This document shows positions 24,512-31,928 of a DNA stretch of 35,827 bases, piece after piece. The DNA lies in contig UQLL01000028.1 in assembly GCA_900541835.1 (NCBI GenBank), positions 1 to 35,827 on the forward strand, read 5' to 3'. Within the stretch, counting starts at the first letter, position 1. Each line of letters starts with the position of its first letter. Made by a program: the position numbers and the translations under genes. The notes below the pieces were generated by a model, which worked only from the letters and a program-made list of their open reading frames with translations, had not been told where the DNA came from and ran no database searches. Origin of the DNA: an uncultured Porphyromonadaceae bacterium (GTDB lineage: Bacteria > Bacteroidota > Bacteroidia > Bacteroidales > Muribaculaceae).

Positions 24512-25744
24512 ATGAAACGTGAAGAACTGGAGATAATGGCTCCCGTGGGGAGCCTGTCGTCGCTGTCGGCGGCCGCCCGCGCCGGTGCCGACGCGGTATA
24601 TTTCGGCATCGCCGGGCTCAACATGCGCTCGAAGGCGGCCACGAATTTCACTCTCGGGGAGCTGCCCGCCCTGGCCGAGCGCTGCCGACGCTACGGCATG
24701 CGCAGCTACCTGACTGTCAACACCATCATGTACGACTCGGACATGGCCCGGATGCGCGAGATCGTCGATGCCGCCGGGGACGCCGGCATCTCGGCCGTCA
24801 TAGCCACCGACATCTCCACGATTCTATACTGCCGGCAGGCGGGCTTGCCGGTGCACATCTCCACGCAGGCCAACATCAGCAACACCGAGGCGGTGCGCTT
24901 CTACTCGCAGTGGGCCGAGACGGTGGTGCTCAGCCGCGAGCTCGACCTCGACCAGGTCGGCGCCATGCACAATAATATAATGGAGGGGCCGATCCTGGGC
25001 CCGGACGGCGAGCCGGTGCGCATCGAGATGTTCTGCCACGGCGCTCTGTGCATGGCAGTGAGCGGCAAGTGCTACCTGAGCCTGCACGCCATGGACAGCT
25101 CCGCCAACAGGGGCGCCTGCACGCAGATATGCCGCCGCTCGTACCGCCTGTCGGACAAGGAGACGGACAACGAGATCGAGGTTGACAATGAGTTCCTGAT
25201 GAGCCCCAAGGACCTCAAGACGATCCATTTCCTGGACCGGCTGGTGGACGCCGGGGTGCGGGTGTTCAAGATCGAGGGGCGCGCCCGTGGCGCCGAGTAC
25301 GTGGCCGCCACCGTGTCCTGCTACGACGAGGCCCTGCGCGCCATCTGCGACGGCACCTACGACGGCGAGAAGGTGAAAGGCTGGGACGAGCGGCTGGCGC
25401 GTGTGTTCAACCGGGGCTTCTGGGACGGCTACTACCTGGGCCGCCGCCTGGGCGAGTGGAGCGGCAAGTACGGGTCGTCGGCCACGCGCACCAAGCACTA
25501 CGCGGCGCGGCCCGTGCGCTGGTTCCCGCGCCTGGGGGTGGCGGAGTTCCGCCTGGAGGCCGGCGAGATAAGCGTCGGCGACGAGCTGCTGGTGACGGGC
25601 CCCACCACCGGCGCGCTGGAGTTCACCGCCGCCGAGCTGCGCCTCGACTCCGGACCCGTTTCCCGCGTGGTGAAGGGCCAGGTATTCTCCGTGCCAGTGC
25701 CTGCCAAGGTGCGCCTCGCCGACCGCCTCTACCGCCTGGTGTAG
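24512..25744 (+). CDS. Peptidase U32 family protein
   Basis: This is a 410-residue U32 protein beginning MKRELEIMAPVGS in outline (ATG at 24512; the frame opens 21 codons earlier, but those codons include the promoter). Family marks are GADAVYFGI near the start, HISTQANISN, VVLSRELDLDQV, the cysteine-rich EMFCHGALCMAVSGKCYLS with GACTQICRRSY, and FKIEGRARGAEYVAATV. U32 members include collagenase-like peptidases and the RlhA/TrhP/UbiU-type enzymes, which use an iron-sulfur cluster for RNA or ubiquinone hydroxylation. The four cysteines suggest such a cluster here, but the substrate is unknown. A beta-barrel-like domain closes the C-terminus. Confidence 0.88.
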   Translation: MKREELEIMAPVGSLSSLSAAARAGADAVYFGIAGLNMRSKAATNFTLGELPALAERCRRYGMRSYLTVNTIMYDSDMARMREIVDAAGDAGISAVIATDISTILYCRQAGLPVHISTQANISNTEAVRFYSQWAETVVLSRELDLDQVGAMHNNIMEGPILGPDGEPVRIEMFCHGALCMAVSGKCYLSLHAMDSSANRGACTQICRRSYRLSDKETDNEIEVDNEFLMSPKDLKTIHFLDRLVDAGVRVFKIEGRARGAEYVAATVSCYDEALRAICDGTYDGEKVKGWDERLARVFNRGFWDGYYLGRRLGEWSGKYGSSATRTKHYAARPVRWFPRLGVAEFRLEAGEISVGDELLVTGPTTGALEFTAAELRLDSGPVSRVVKGQVFSVPVPAKVRLADRLYRLV

Positions 25745-25765
25745 GCAGGGCGACTCTGACCTATT

Positions 25766-25983
25766 TACGCAAGTTCGGGATAAGAATGAAGTGACCCCAA
25801 GAAAGTTGAATGAGGGTGTGTCAAAATCCAAAAAATTCGGTCAGACTGTAGGATCGTAGGGCTGCACCCTGGTGCAGCCGCCGATCATCAATAAAGTAGA
25901 GCGGATGCACCAGGGTGCAACCCTACGATTCGCCGTATTTTGCAACACCCTCTTAGGGTAATTCTTACCCCGAACTCGCGTTA
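25766..25983. repeat. Inverted pair of post-stop motifs flanking hairpin element copy A
   Basis: TACGCAAGTTCGGGATAAGAAT (25766-25787) matches the reverse complement of 25962-25983 at 19 of 22 positions. The left copy starts 22 bases after the U32 stop, and the right copy includes the der stop codon. Between them sits one full copy of the hairpin element. Both genes are thus followed by the same motif in the same sense. Confidence 0.6.
25814..25950 (+). repeat. Hairpin repeat element, copy A
   Basis: The copy starts GGGTGTGTCAAAAT and ends ATTTTGCAACACCC, imperfect terminal inverted repeats. It contains two hairpin motifs of the form GGxTGCACCNNGGTGCAxCC, one at about 25859-25880 and the other, with a mismatch, at about 25902-25923. 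It lies between the convergent U32 and der genes. No open frame of note. Confidence 0.75.
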
Positions 25984-27297
25984 TTTTTCTCTCATGAAGA
26001 TGCTTATGGGTGTGCCGTGGAAGTCCCAGCGCTCGCGGATCTTGTTCTCCAGGAAGCGCCGGTACGGCTCCTTGACCCACTGAGGCAGGTTGCAGAAGAA
26101 CACGAACGTGGGTATGACGGCCTCCTTGAGCATCGTCACGTACTTGATCTTGATGTACTTGCCCTTGTTGGCGGGCGGGGGCGTCTGCGCTATCACGTCG
26201 AGCATGTAGGTGTTGAGCTGCGAGGTGGGGATTATGCGGCGGCGGTTGCCGTAGACCGCTATCGCCGTCTCCAGCACCTTGAAGATGCGCTGCTTGGTGA
26301 GCGCCGAGGTGAAGATGATGGGGAAGTCGGTGAAGGGGGCGAACTTGTTGCGTATGGCGTTCTCGAAGGTGCGCTGCGCCTCGATGCTCTTGTCGCTGAC
26401 CAGGTCCCACTTGTTGACGCACACCACCAGGCCCTTGCGGTTGCGCTGTATCAGGCCGTAGATGTTGGCGTCCTGGCCCTCGATGCCTCGGGTGGCGTCG
26501 ATCAGCAGGATGCACACGTCGGAGTTCTCGATGGCGCGCACGGAGCGGATCACCGAGTAGTACTCGATGTTCTCGTTGACCTTCTGCTTGCGGCGGATGC
26601 CGGCGGTGTCGACCAGGTAGAAGTCGAGGCCGAACTTGTTGTACCGGTGGAAGATGGAGTCGCGCGTGGTGCCTGCGATGTCGGTGACGATGTGCCGCTC
26701 GGCGCCGATGAAGGCGTTGATGAGCGAGGACTTGCCGACGTTGGGGCGGCCGACGATGGCGAAGCGGGGCACGTCGGCTTCGGTCTCCTCGTCGTCCTCC
26801 TTCTGCGGCAGGAGCTCGACGACGCGGTCGAGGAGCTCGCCGGTGCCGGAGCCGCTGACGGCCGACAGGGCGTAGGGCTCGCCCAGGCCAAGGCCGTAGA
26901 ACTCCGGCACGTTGTAGCGGGCGTCGCCCAGGTCGTCCTTGTTGGCCACCAGGATGACGGGCTTCTTCGACCGGCGCAGTATGTCGGCCACGTGCTCGTC
27001 GAGGTCGGTGATGCCGTTGGAGGCGTCTACGACGAACATGATCTCGTCGGCCTCCTCGATGGCGATCTCGACCTGCTTGTTGATTTCCTCCTCGAAGATG
27101 TCGTCGGAGTTCACGACCCAGCCGCCGGTGTCGATGATGGAGAAGTCGCGCCCGGCCCAGTCCACGAATCCGTACTGGCGGTCGCGGGTGGTGCCGGCGG
27201 TGGGGTCCACGATGGCGGCGCGGCTCTGCGTGAGCCTGTTGAACAGTGTCGACTTGCCCACGTTGGGGCGCCCGACTATGGCGATGAGTCTTCCCAT
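25981..27297 (-). CDS. der: Ribosome biogenesis GTPase Der (EngA)
   Basis: The 438-residue protein has the tandem GTPase domains unique to Der. Domain one has GRPNVGKSTLFNRL, DTGGW and NKDD. Domain two has GRPNVGKSSLINAF, DTAGI and NKWD. A C-terminal KH-like domain ends the protein (KYVTMLKEAVIPTFVFFCN). It acts in assembly of the 50S ribosomal subunit. The start ATG at 27297 gives MGRLIAIVGRPNVGKS, the normal beginning. The upstream in-frame extension has only a TTG and runs into repeat copy B. The stop codon TAA overlaps a post-stop repeat motif. The gene lies downstream of era on the same strand with repeat copy B between them. Confidence 0.96.
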   Translation of the reverse strand: MGRLIAIVGRPNVGKSTLFNRLTQSRAAIVDPTAGTTRDRQYGFVDWAGRDFSIIDTGGWVVNSDDIFEEEINKQVEIAIEEADEIMFVVDASNGITDLDEHVADILRRSKKPVILVANKDDLGDARYNVPEFYGLGLGEPYALSAVSGSGTGELLDRVVELLPQKEDDEETEADVPRFAIVGRPNVGKSSLINAFIGAERHIVTDIAGTTRDSIFHRYNKFGLDFYLVDTAGIRRKQKVNENIEYYSVIRSVRAIENSDVCILLIDATRGIEGQDANIYGLIQRNRKGLVVCVNKWDLVSDKSIEAQRTFENAIRNKFAPFTDFPIIFTSALTKQRIFKVLETAIAVYGNRRRIIPTSQLNTYMLDVIAQTPPPANKGKYIKIKYVTMLKEAVIPTFVFFCNLPQWVKEPYRRFLENKIRERWDFHGTPISIFMREK

Positions 27298-27329
27298 AAC
27301 TGTTGTGTGCGTGTATTTCTGTTGCGTGG

Positions 27330-27460
27330 GGGTGTGCAAAACCCGGCGAATCGTAGGGATGCACCCTGGTGCATCCGCTCTACTTCATTGATTAGATTAT
27401 CAGCGGCTGCACCGGGGTGCAGCCCTACAATCTGACCGAATTTTTGAATTTTGACACACC
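27330..27460 (-). repeat. Hairpin repeat element, copy B
   Basis: This copy is in the opposite orientation to copy A and lies between era and der. Read on the minus strand it begins GGTGTGTCAAAATTC. It carries a GGGCTGCACC..GGTGCAGCC stem, then a GGATGCACC..GGTGCATCC stem, and ends near GGTTTTGCACACCC. The rest of the era-der gap (27461-27553) shows nothing clear apart from GC-rich sequence. Confidence 0.75.
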
Positions 27461-27553
27461 TCCCTTGTCCGTTAACGAGTCTTGAACCTCTTTATTGCCC
27501 GTCGCCGGAGGGGATGCCGGGCCGCGGGCGCGCCTCTGTGGCACGCACCCGGA

Positions 27554-28753
27554 TCACTCGATGTAGCCGAAGGCGCGGAGCTTGTTCTCGCGCTGCCGCC
27601 AGTCCTTCTCGACCTTGACGAAGAGCTCGAGGTATACCTTCTTGCCGAAGAAGTTCTCTATGTCCTTGCGCGCCTCGATGCCGACCTGCTTTATCTTCTC
27701 GCCGCCGCGGCCGATGAGGATGGCCTTCTGGCTGTCGCGCTCCACGTAGACGACGGCCATGATGTGGATGGCCTTCTCCTTCTCGTCGAACTTCTCCACG
27801 AGCACCTCGGCGCTGTAAGGCACCTCCTTGTCGTAGAGCAGCAGGATCTTCTCGCGGATGATCTCGGTGACGAAGAATCGGGCGGGCTTGTCGGTGAGCG
27901 CGTCCTTGCCGAAGAACGGTGCTCCCACCGGCAGGCGCTCCTCTATAAGCCGTTTCAGATTGTCAACGTTAAAACCCTCGCGGGCGCTGACGGGCACGAT
28001 GACGGCCTTGGGCAGGCGCAGCTGCCAGTCGCGCACCAGGGTGACGAGGTCGTCGTCTCCCTTAAGGAGGTCTATCTTGTTGATTACCAGCAGCACGGGT
28101 ACCTTTTCCTTGGCCACGCGGTCGAGGAAGTCGCGGTTCTTCTCGGGGTCCTCGACGACGTCGGTGACGTAGACGAGGATGTCGGCGTCGGTCAGGGCGC
28201 CCTCGGAGAACTCGAGCATGGCGTCCTGGAGCTTGTAGCGGGGCTTGAGCACGCCGGGGGTGTCGGAGTATACGATCTGGTATTCGGGGGTGTTGACGAT
28301 GCCGGTGATGCGGTGGCGGGTGGTCTGGGCCTTCGAGGTGATGATGGAGATGCGCTCTCCCACCAGCAGGTTCATCAGCGTGGACTTGCCCACGTTGGGG
28401 TTGCCGACTATGTTGACGAACCCGGAGCGGTGCCCGGCGGGCACGGCCTGTGCCCCCTTCTCGGCGCAGTCTATGGCCTCCTGCTCGTGCAGGGCGCGGG
28501 TGTCGGCCAGCCTGGAAGCCTCTGCATCGGCATCGGCATCGCGGCGCTCTGCCTCGGCCTGGGCGGCGGTGGCGGGTGTCTGACCCTCCATGGCCGCTAT
28601 CACGGCGTCCACGGCTTCTGTCTCCCGGTCGTTGAGCGTCAGGGCCTCGTCCTCGGCGTCGCGCAGCATGTGGGCGCTCGCGCCGGTGTTCATGGCCTCT
28701 ATCTCCTCTTCGCGGCTGCGGCCGCGCATATCCTTGTCTTGTGTATTCTCCAT
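27554..28753 (-). CDS. era: GTPase Era with a long N-terminal extension
   Basis: Residues 109-399 are a complete Era: G1 GNPNVGKSTLMN (117-128), the switch region SKAQTTRHRITGI, G3 DTPGV, G4 NKID, and the C-terminal KH RNA-binding domain with ILIGRGGEKIKQVG. Era helps mature 16S rRNA and the 30S subunit. Residues 1-108 form an acidic, alanine-rich, low-complexity extension (AATAAQAEAERRDADAD and similar) not seen in usual Era, which begins a few residues before the G1 motif. The frame has ATGs at residues 1, 9, 21, 29 and 55 but none close to the G domain, so at least about 50 extra residues are likely genuine. No clear consensus promoter was found upstream. Confidence 0.93.
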   Translation of the reverse strand: MENTQDKDMRGRSREEEIEAMNTGASAHMLRDAEDEALTLNDRETEAVDAVIAAMEGQTPATAAQAEAERRDADADAEASRLADTRALHEQEAIDCAEKGAQAVPAGHRSGFVNIVGNPNVGKSTLMNLLVGERISIITSKAQTTRHRITGIVNTPEYQIVYSDTPGVLKPRYKLQDAMLEFSEGALTDADILVYVTDVVEDPEKNRDFLDRVAKEKVPVLLVINKIDLLKGDDDLVTLVRDWQLRLPKAVIVPVSAREGFNVDNLKRLIEERLPVGAPFFGKDALTDKPARFFVTEIIREKILLLYDKEVPYSAEVLVEKFDEKEKAIHIMAVVYVERDSQKAILIGRGGEKIKQVGIEARKDIENFFGKKVYLELFVKVEKDWRQRENKLRAFGYIE

Positions 28754-28850
28754 TGTGGTGAAGTTTAGGTGGTCAGCCCGGAGCCGAAAGCCGCGGGCTA
28801 TTATAGTAAACGCGGCCTTCCCCTTTTTAGTTCAAGAGGGGGTGTGAGAC

Positions 28851-28889
28851 AAAAACAGGAGGCACCCGGGCCGAGCCGCGCACCTCCTG
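28851..28889 (-). terminator. Terminator after the secreted OB/chitobiase-like protein
   Basis: On the minus strand a stem CAGGAGGTGCGCGGC pairs with a GGGTGCCTCCTG arm with a small mismatch, followed by TTTTTG. It begins about 39 bases after the stop. Confidence 0.7.
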
Positions 28890-28927
28890 GTCTTAGATTA
28901 GTTGTTCTGTGATTTGGTTTTCAGCTT

Positions 28928-30478
28928 TTAGCGTACCACTACCTTGTAGGTCTTGGCGCCGCTGCGCACCAGGTAGATGCCGGCTGCCAGGCCTTCGTTG
29001 GCCACGCGCATGCCTGCCATGTTGTAGACCTGGGCGCCCTCGGGAGCCACTACATAACCCTCGGCGCCGTAGATGGCAGCCTGCTCGGCGTCGATGCCGG
29101 AGACGCCTACGGTGCCAGGCTCGCCTACCTGGGTGTAGAACATTTCAGGAGTGGTGTTGAACATCACTGCGTAGCCGGCGTAGTCCTTGTCGACGTTCAG
29201 CAGATCGTCGGAGATGAGTTTGAGGGAGAAGCGGTCATAGAGCTGGACGGGGCCCATGAAATAGTTGTTGCCGGTCTTGGTGAGCTTGCCGGTGAAGTAT
29301 ACGTAGCCGTTGAGGTTGGCCTTGACGGCCTCCTCGGTGGGCTCTATTTTCTTGGGAGCGATGAAGTGCTCGTTGCCGTCGGCGGTGGCGGGGAAGGTGG
29401 CCACGAAGTCGGCTGCGTCGCCCTGCGGGGTGCCGTTGTAGACAGATTTCTTCACGGAGAAGCCCTTGATGGTCTGGCCCATGCGGTAGGGGCGGTCGAG
29501 GGTGTTGGCGCCGTTGAATATCTGCAGTGAGCCGGTGGCGTCCTGCACGAAGAGATAGCGCTTGTTGTAGAGGCCCACCACGGTGACGGGGTTGGTGAAG
29601 GTGCAGACCTCGTCCGTGTTCTGGTCGAGGAAGTCGGAGATGCTGCCCACGTTCATGGCCTGGCCCTTGGTGAAGGTGGCGGCGGTGACGGCGCTGCTGA
29701 GGCCGTCCTTGACGGCGATGGCCTTGAAGGAGGTGGTGGCGTTGATCACGATCTCGCCGTCGTACTTGGCGCTGGAGGCGGTGGGCTCGGCGGGCTCGCC
29801 GGTGGTGGACATGGTGTAGTAGATGTCGCAGCCGGTGCCGGCGGTCATGGTGATGGTGGTGTTGGCGCCGTAGAAGGTGGCCGCGCCGTTGATCTTCGGG
29901 GCCGCGGGTGCCGTCGGGCCGCCCTGGCCGTCGAGGGTCACGACTGCCTTGGAGAAGCGGAACTGCGGGTTGGCGCTGGCCCAGCTGTTCTTGGTGGCGG
30001 GAACGGTGATGGTGACTGCGTCGGTGCCTGCGGCGTTCTCCCAGGTGAGGGTGGTGAAGCTGTCGTCGGCGGCGGCGGTGAGCACGGGGGTGATGGTGCC
30101 GTTGTCGGCCGTCACGTTGGAGTAGTTCTTGGCGGGCCAGGAGCTGTCCTTCTTGGCCATGGTGAATACGATCTTGTTGAGCTTCTGGCCGGAGGGGGCG
30201 GCGATCTTCACGCTTGCCTTGGAGTACATGCGGATCTGGGCGTTGGCGTGGTCGGTGGCCAGGATGTAGTACCAGGCGCACTCGGTGGAGGCGGTGTTCT
30301 TGGAGAATGTGAACTCTACGCCGTCCTTGCTGACGGACTTGAGGGGCTGCACGTTGTTGCCGGAAGCCTTGCCGTCGTAGGTGAGAGTGTTGTCCGAGAA
30401 GTCGAACGTCACGTCGTCGGCGTAAGAGAAGCCGGCGCCGGCGGCCACGAGGGCCAGGGAGAGTAGAAGTTTTTTCAT
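28928..30478 (-). CDS. Secreted multidomain protein with sorting-like tail
   Basis: The 516-residue protein starts with a signal peptide (MKKLLLSLALVAAGAGFSYA). Residues about 22-185 form a beta-rich domain. Residues about 190-265 resemble the chitobiase/hexosaminidase C-terminal beta-sandwich (CDIYYTMSTTGEPAEPT, FKAIAVKDGLSS). Residues about 275-440 look like an OB-fold region (YLFVQDATGSLQIFNG). The C-terminus is a type IX-like sorting or surface domain (VYNMAGMRVANEGLAAGIYL to YKVVVR). It probably lies on the outer surface. Binding of glycan is a guess from the sandwich domain. A promoter with TAACTTTG lies upstream and a terminator follows. Confidence 0.85.
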   Translation of the reverse strand: MKKLLLSLALVAAGAGFSYADDVTFDFSDNTLTYDGKASGNNVQPLKSVSKDGVEFTFSKNTASTECAWYYILATDHANAQIRMYSKASVKIAAPSGQKLNKIVFTMAKKDSSWPAKNYSNVTADNGTITPVLTAAADDSFTTLTWENAAGTDAVTITVPATKNSWASANPQFRFSKAVVTLDGQGGPTAPAAPKINGAATFYGANTTITMTAGTGCDIYYTMSTTGEPAEPTASSAKYDGEIVINATTSFKAIAVKDGLSSAVTAATFTKGQAMNVGSISDFLDQNTDEVCTFTNPVTVVGLYNKRYLFVQDATGSLQIFNGANTLDRPYRMGQTIKGFSVKKSVYNGTPQGDAADFVATFPATADGNEHFIAPKKIEPTEEAVKANLNGYVYFTGKLTKTGNNYFMGPVQLYDRFSLKLISDDLLNVDKDYAGYAVMFNTTPEMFYTQVGEPGTVGVSGIDAEQAAIYGAEGYVVAPEGAQVYNMAGMRVANEGLAAGIYLVRSGAKTYKVVVR

Positions 30479-30549
30479 GCTTGTTATGGTTTTTGTTATA
30501 CTTTTCCCGAAATTTCTGACACCCAGGGGGAGCCTATAGATTTTCGGGG

Positions 30550-30583
30550 CAAAGTTACTGCTTTTTCTCCGTACCGACCCAAA
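30550..30583 (-). promoter_or_regulatory. Promoter of the secreted 516-residue protein
   Basis: On the minus strand TTTG (30583-30580) and TAACTTTG (30557-30550) are separated by 22 bases, giving a leader of about 65 bases before the ATG at 30478. Confidence 0.6.
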
Positions 30584-30616
30584 TAAAGTGTTAAAAAATA
30601 ATTAAACGGGAGTGAA

Positions 30617-30648
30617 TTTGCGGGTTCGGGTAAAAATGCGTAAATTCG
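30617..30648 (+). promoter_or_regulatory. Promoter of the GYF/dispanin-like operon
   Basis: TTTG (30617-30620) and TAAATTCG (30641-30648), 20 bases apart, fit the consensus with one mismatch. It stands 23 bases before the ATG at 30672 and rules out the longer upstream reading of that frame. Confidence 0.55.
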
Positions 30649-30671
30649 CAGTCGAAAGAACCCATACTCTC

Positions 30672-31295
30672 ATGTACTATCTCATCATCAACGAACAGCA
30701 ACGGGGTCCCTTTGCCAAGGAAGACCTGCTTGCACAGGGCCTCACCCCCTCCACCATGGTATGGCGCGAGGGTATGGCCGACTGGGCTCCCGCTACCGAA
30801 GTCACCGAGCTTCAGGAACTCTTCTATCAGCAGCCCGCGCAGCCTCAGTCTCGGCAGACACAGTGCGCTCAACCCGGCCAGCCCCCGCAGCAGCCTTATC
30901 AGCAGCCGCAGCAGGGCTACCAGCAGCCTTATCAGCAGCCGCAGCAAGGTTACCAGCAGCCTTATCAGCAGCCTTATCAGCAGCAGGGCTATCAGCAGCA
31001 GCAGTATCCGCAGCCCCCTCAGCCCCCTCAGCAACCGCAATACCCGCAGTATCAGGCACAGCCCACCAACTGGCTTCCCTGGGCCATCGTGGCCACCGTC
31101 CTCGGCCTTTGCAGCTGCATCGGCCTGGTATTAGGCATCATAGCCATCACCCGTGCCAACTCGGCCAACAAGTTCTATCAGATCGGCGACACCGTGAGCG
31201 GCAATGCCGCCAACTCCTCGGCCCGCACCCTGACAATCATCGCCCTGGCATTCGACGGCATCGGCCTGCTCGTCAACATCGCCATGCTGGCCTAA
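30672..31295 (+). CDS. GYF-like domain plus CD225/dispanin-like membrane protein
   Basis: The 207-residue protein has three parts. Residues 1-50 are a GYF_2-type domain (MYYLIINEQQRGPFAKEDLL, then VWREGMADWAPA). Residues 52-132 are a low-complexity spacer of YQQP/QQPQQGYQQ tandem repeats, also visible as direct repeats in the DNA at about 30886-31010. Residues 133-207 hold two membrane helices with the pattern of the CD225/dispanin family (NWLPWAIVATVLGLCSCIGL, then ANKFYQIGDTVSGNAANSSA between helices). The GYF domain probably faces the cytoplasm and binds proline-rich peptides (inference). It is nine bases upstream of the DUF4254 gene, so it heads that operon. Confidence 0.82.
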   Translation: MYYLIINEQQRGPFAKEDLLAQGLTPSTMVWREGMADWAPATEVTELQELFYQQPAQPQSRQTQCAQPGQPPQQPYQQPQQGYQQPYQQPQQGYQQPYQQPYQQQGYQQQQYPQPPQPPQQPQYPQYQAQPTNWLPWAIVATVLGLCSCIGLVLGIIAITRANSANKFYQIGDTVSGNAANSSARTLTIIALAFDGIGLLVNIAMLA

Positions 31296-31304
31296 GTAAT
31301 CGAC

Positions 31305-31928
31305 ATGACCACCGATACCCGCAGCTTTTCCGACATGGCCAACGGCGTCTTCGACCGCTGTGTGGCCGACTATCACGTCACCGACAATATCGACGCCCCT
31401 GCGCCTGCACCGTATCCCGCCGGTTCGCCGGCCGCCACCCTCTACGCCAAATGCTGGATCGACGCCGCGCAGTGGCACATGGAGGACATCATCCGCGACC
31501 CGGACATCGACCCCGTCGAGGCCCTCAAGCTCAAGCGCCGCATCGACGCCAGCAACCAGCTCCGCACCGACATGGTCGAGGAGATAGACACGTATTTCCG
31601 CACAAAGTATGCCGACGCGGAGCCTAAGCCCGGGGCCACCATCAACACCGAGAGCCCCGCCTGGGCCGTCGACCGCCTCTCCATCCTGGCACTCAAGATC
31701 TGGCACATGGCCGAGCAGGCCGGCCGCGCCGACGCCGACGCCGCCCACCGCGCCCGCTGCCAGGCGAAGCTCGACGTCCTCCTGGAGCAGCGCCGGGACC
31801 TGTCGACGGCCATCGACCAGCTCCTCGACGACATCGCCGCCGGACGCAAGTACATGAAGGTCTACCGCCAGATGAAGATGTACAACGACACCGACACCAA
31901 CCCGGTGCTGTATGGCAAGAAGGGCTGA
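31305..31928 (+). CDS. DUF4254 family protein
   Basis: The 207-residue product matches DUF4254, with the signature KCWIDAAQWHMEDIIRDPDI followed by KLKRRIDASNQLRTDMVEEI, and a helical C-terminal half ending in YNDTDTNPVLYGKKG. The family's function is not established. In Bacteroidetes it is often beside a family 9 glycosyltransferase, as here, where the stop overlaps the glycosyltransferase start by 17 bases. No signal peptide or membrane segment is seen. A role in cell-envelope glycan synthesis is inferred from this pairing only. Confidence 0.88.
   Translation: MTTDTRSFSDMANGVFDRCVADYHVTDNIDAPAPAPYPAGSPAATLYAKCWIDAAQWHMEDIIRDPDIDPVEALKLKRRIDASNQLRTDMVEEIDTYFRTKYADAEPKPGATINTESPAWAVDRLSILALKIWHMAEQAGRADADAAHRARCQAKLDVLLEQRRDLSTAIDQLLDDIAAGRKYMKVYRQMKMYNDTDTNPVLYGKKG

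Noticed and set aside
30886..31010. CRISPR-like or satellite repeat
   Set aside because: The direct repeats are in frame and encode YQQP-type low-complexity sequence in the GYF/dispanin-like protein. There are no unique spacers.
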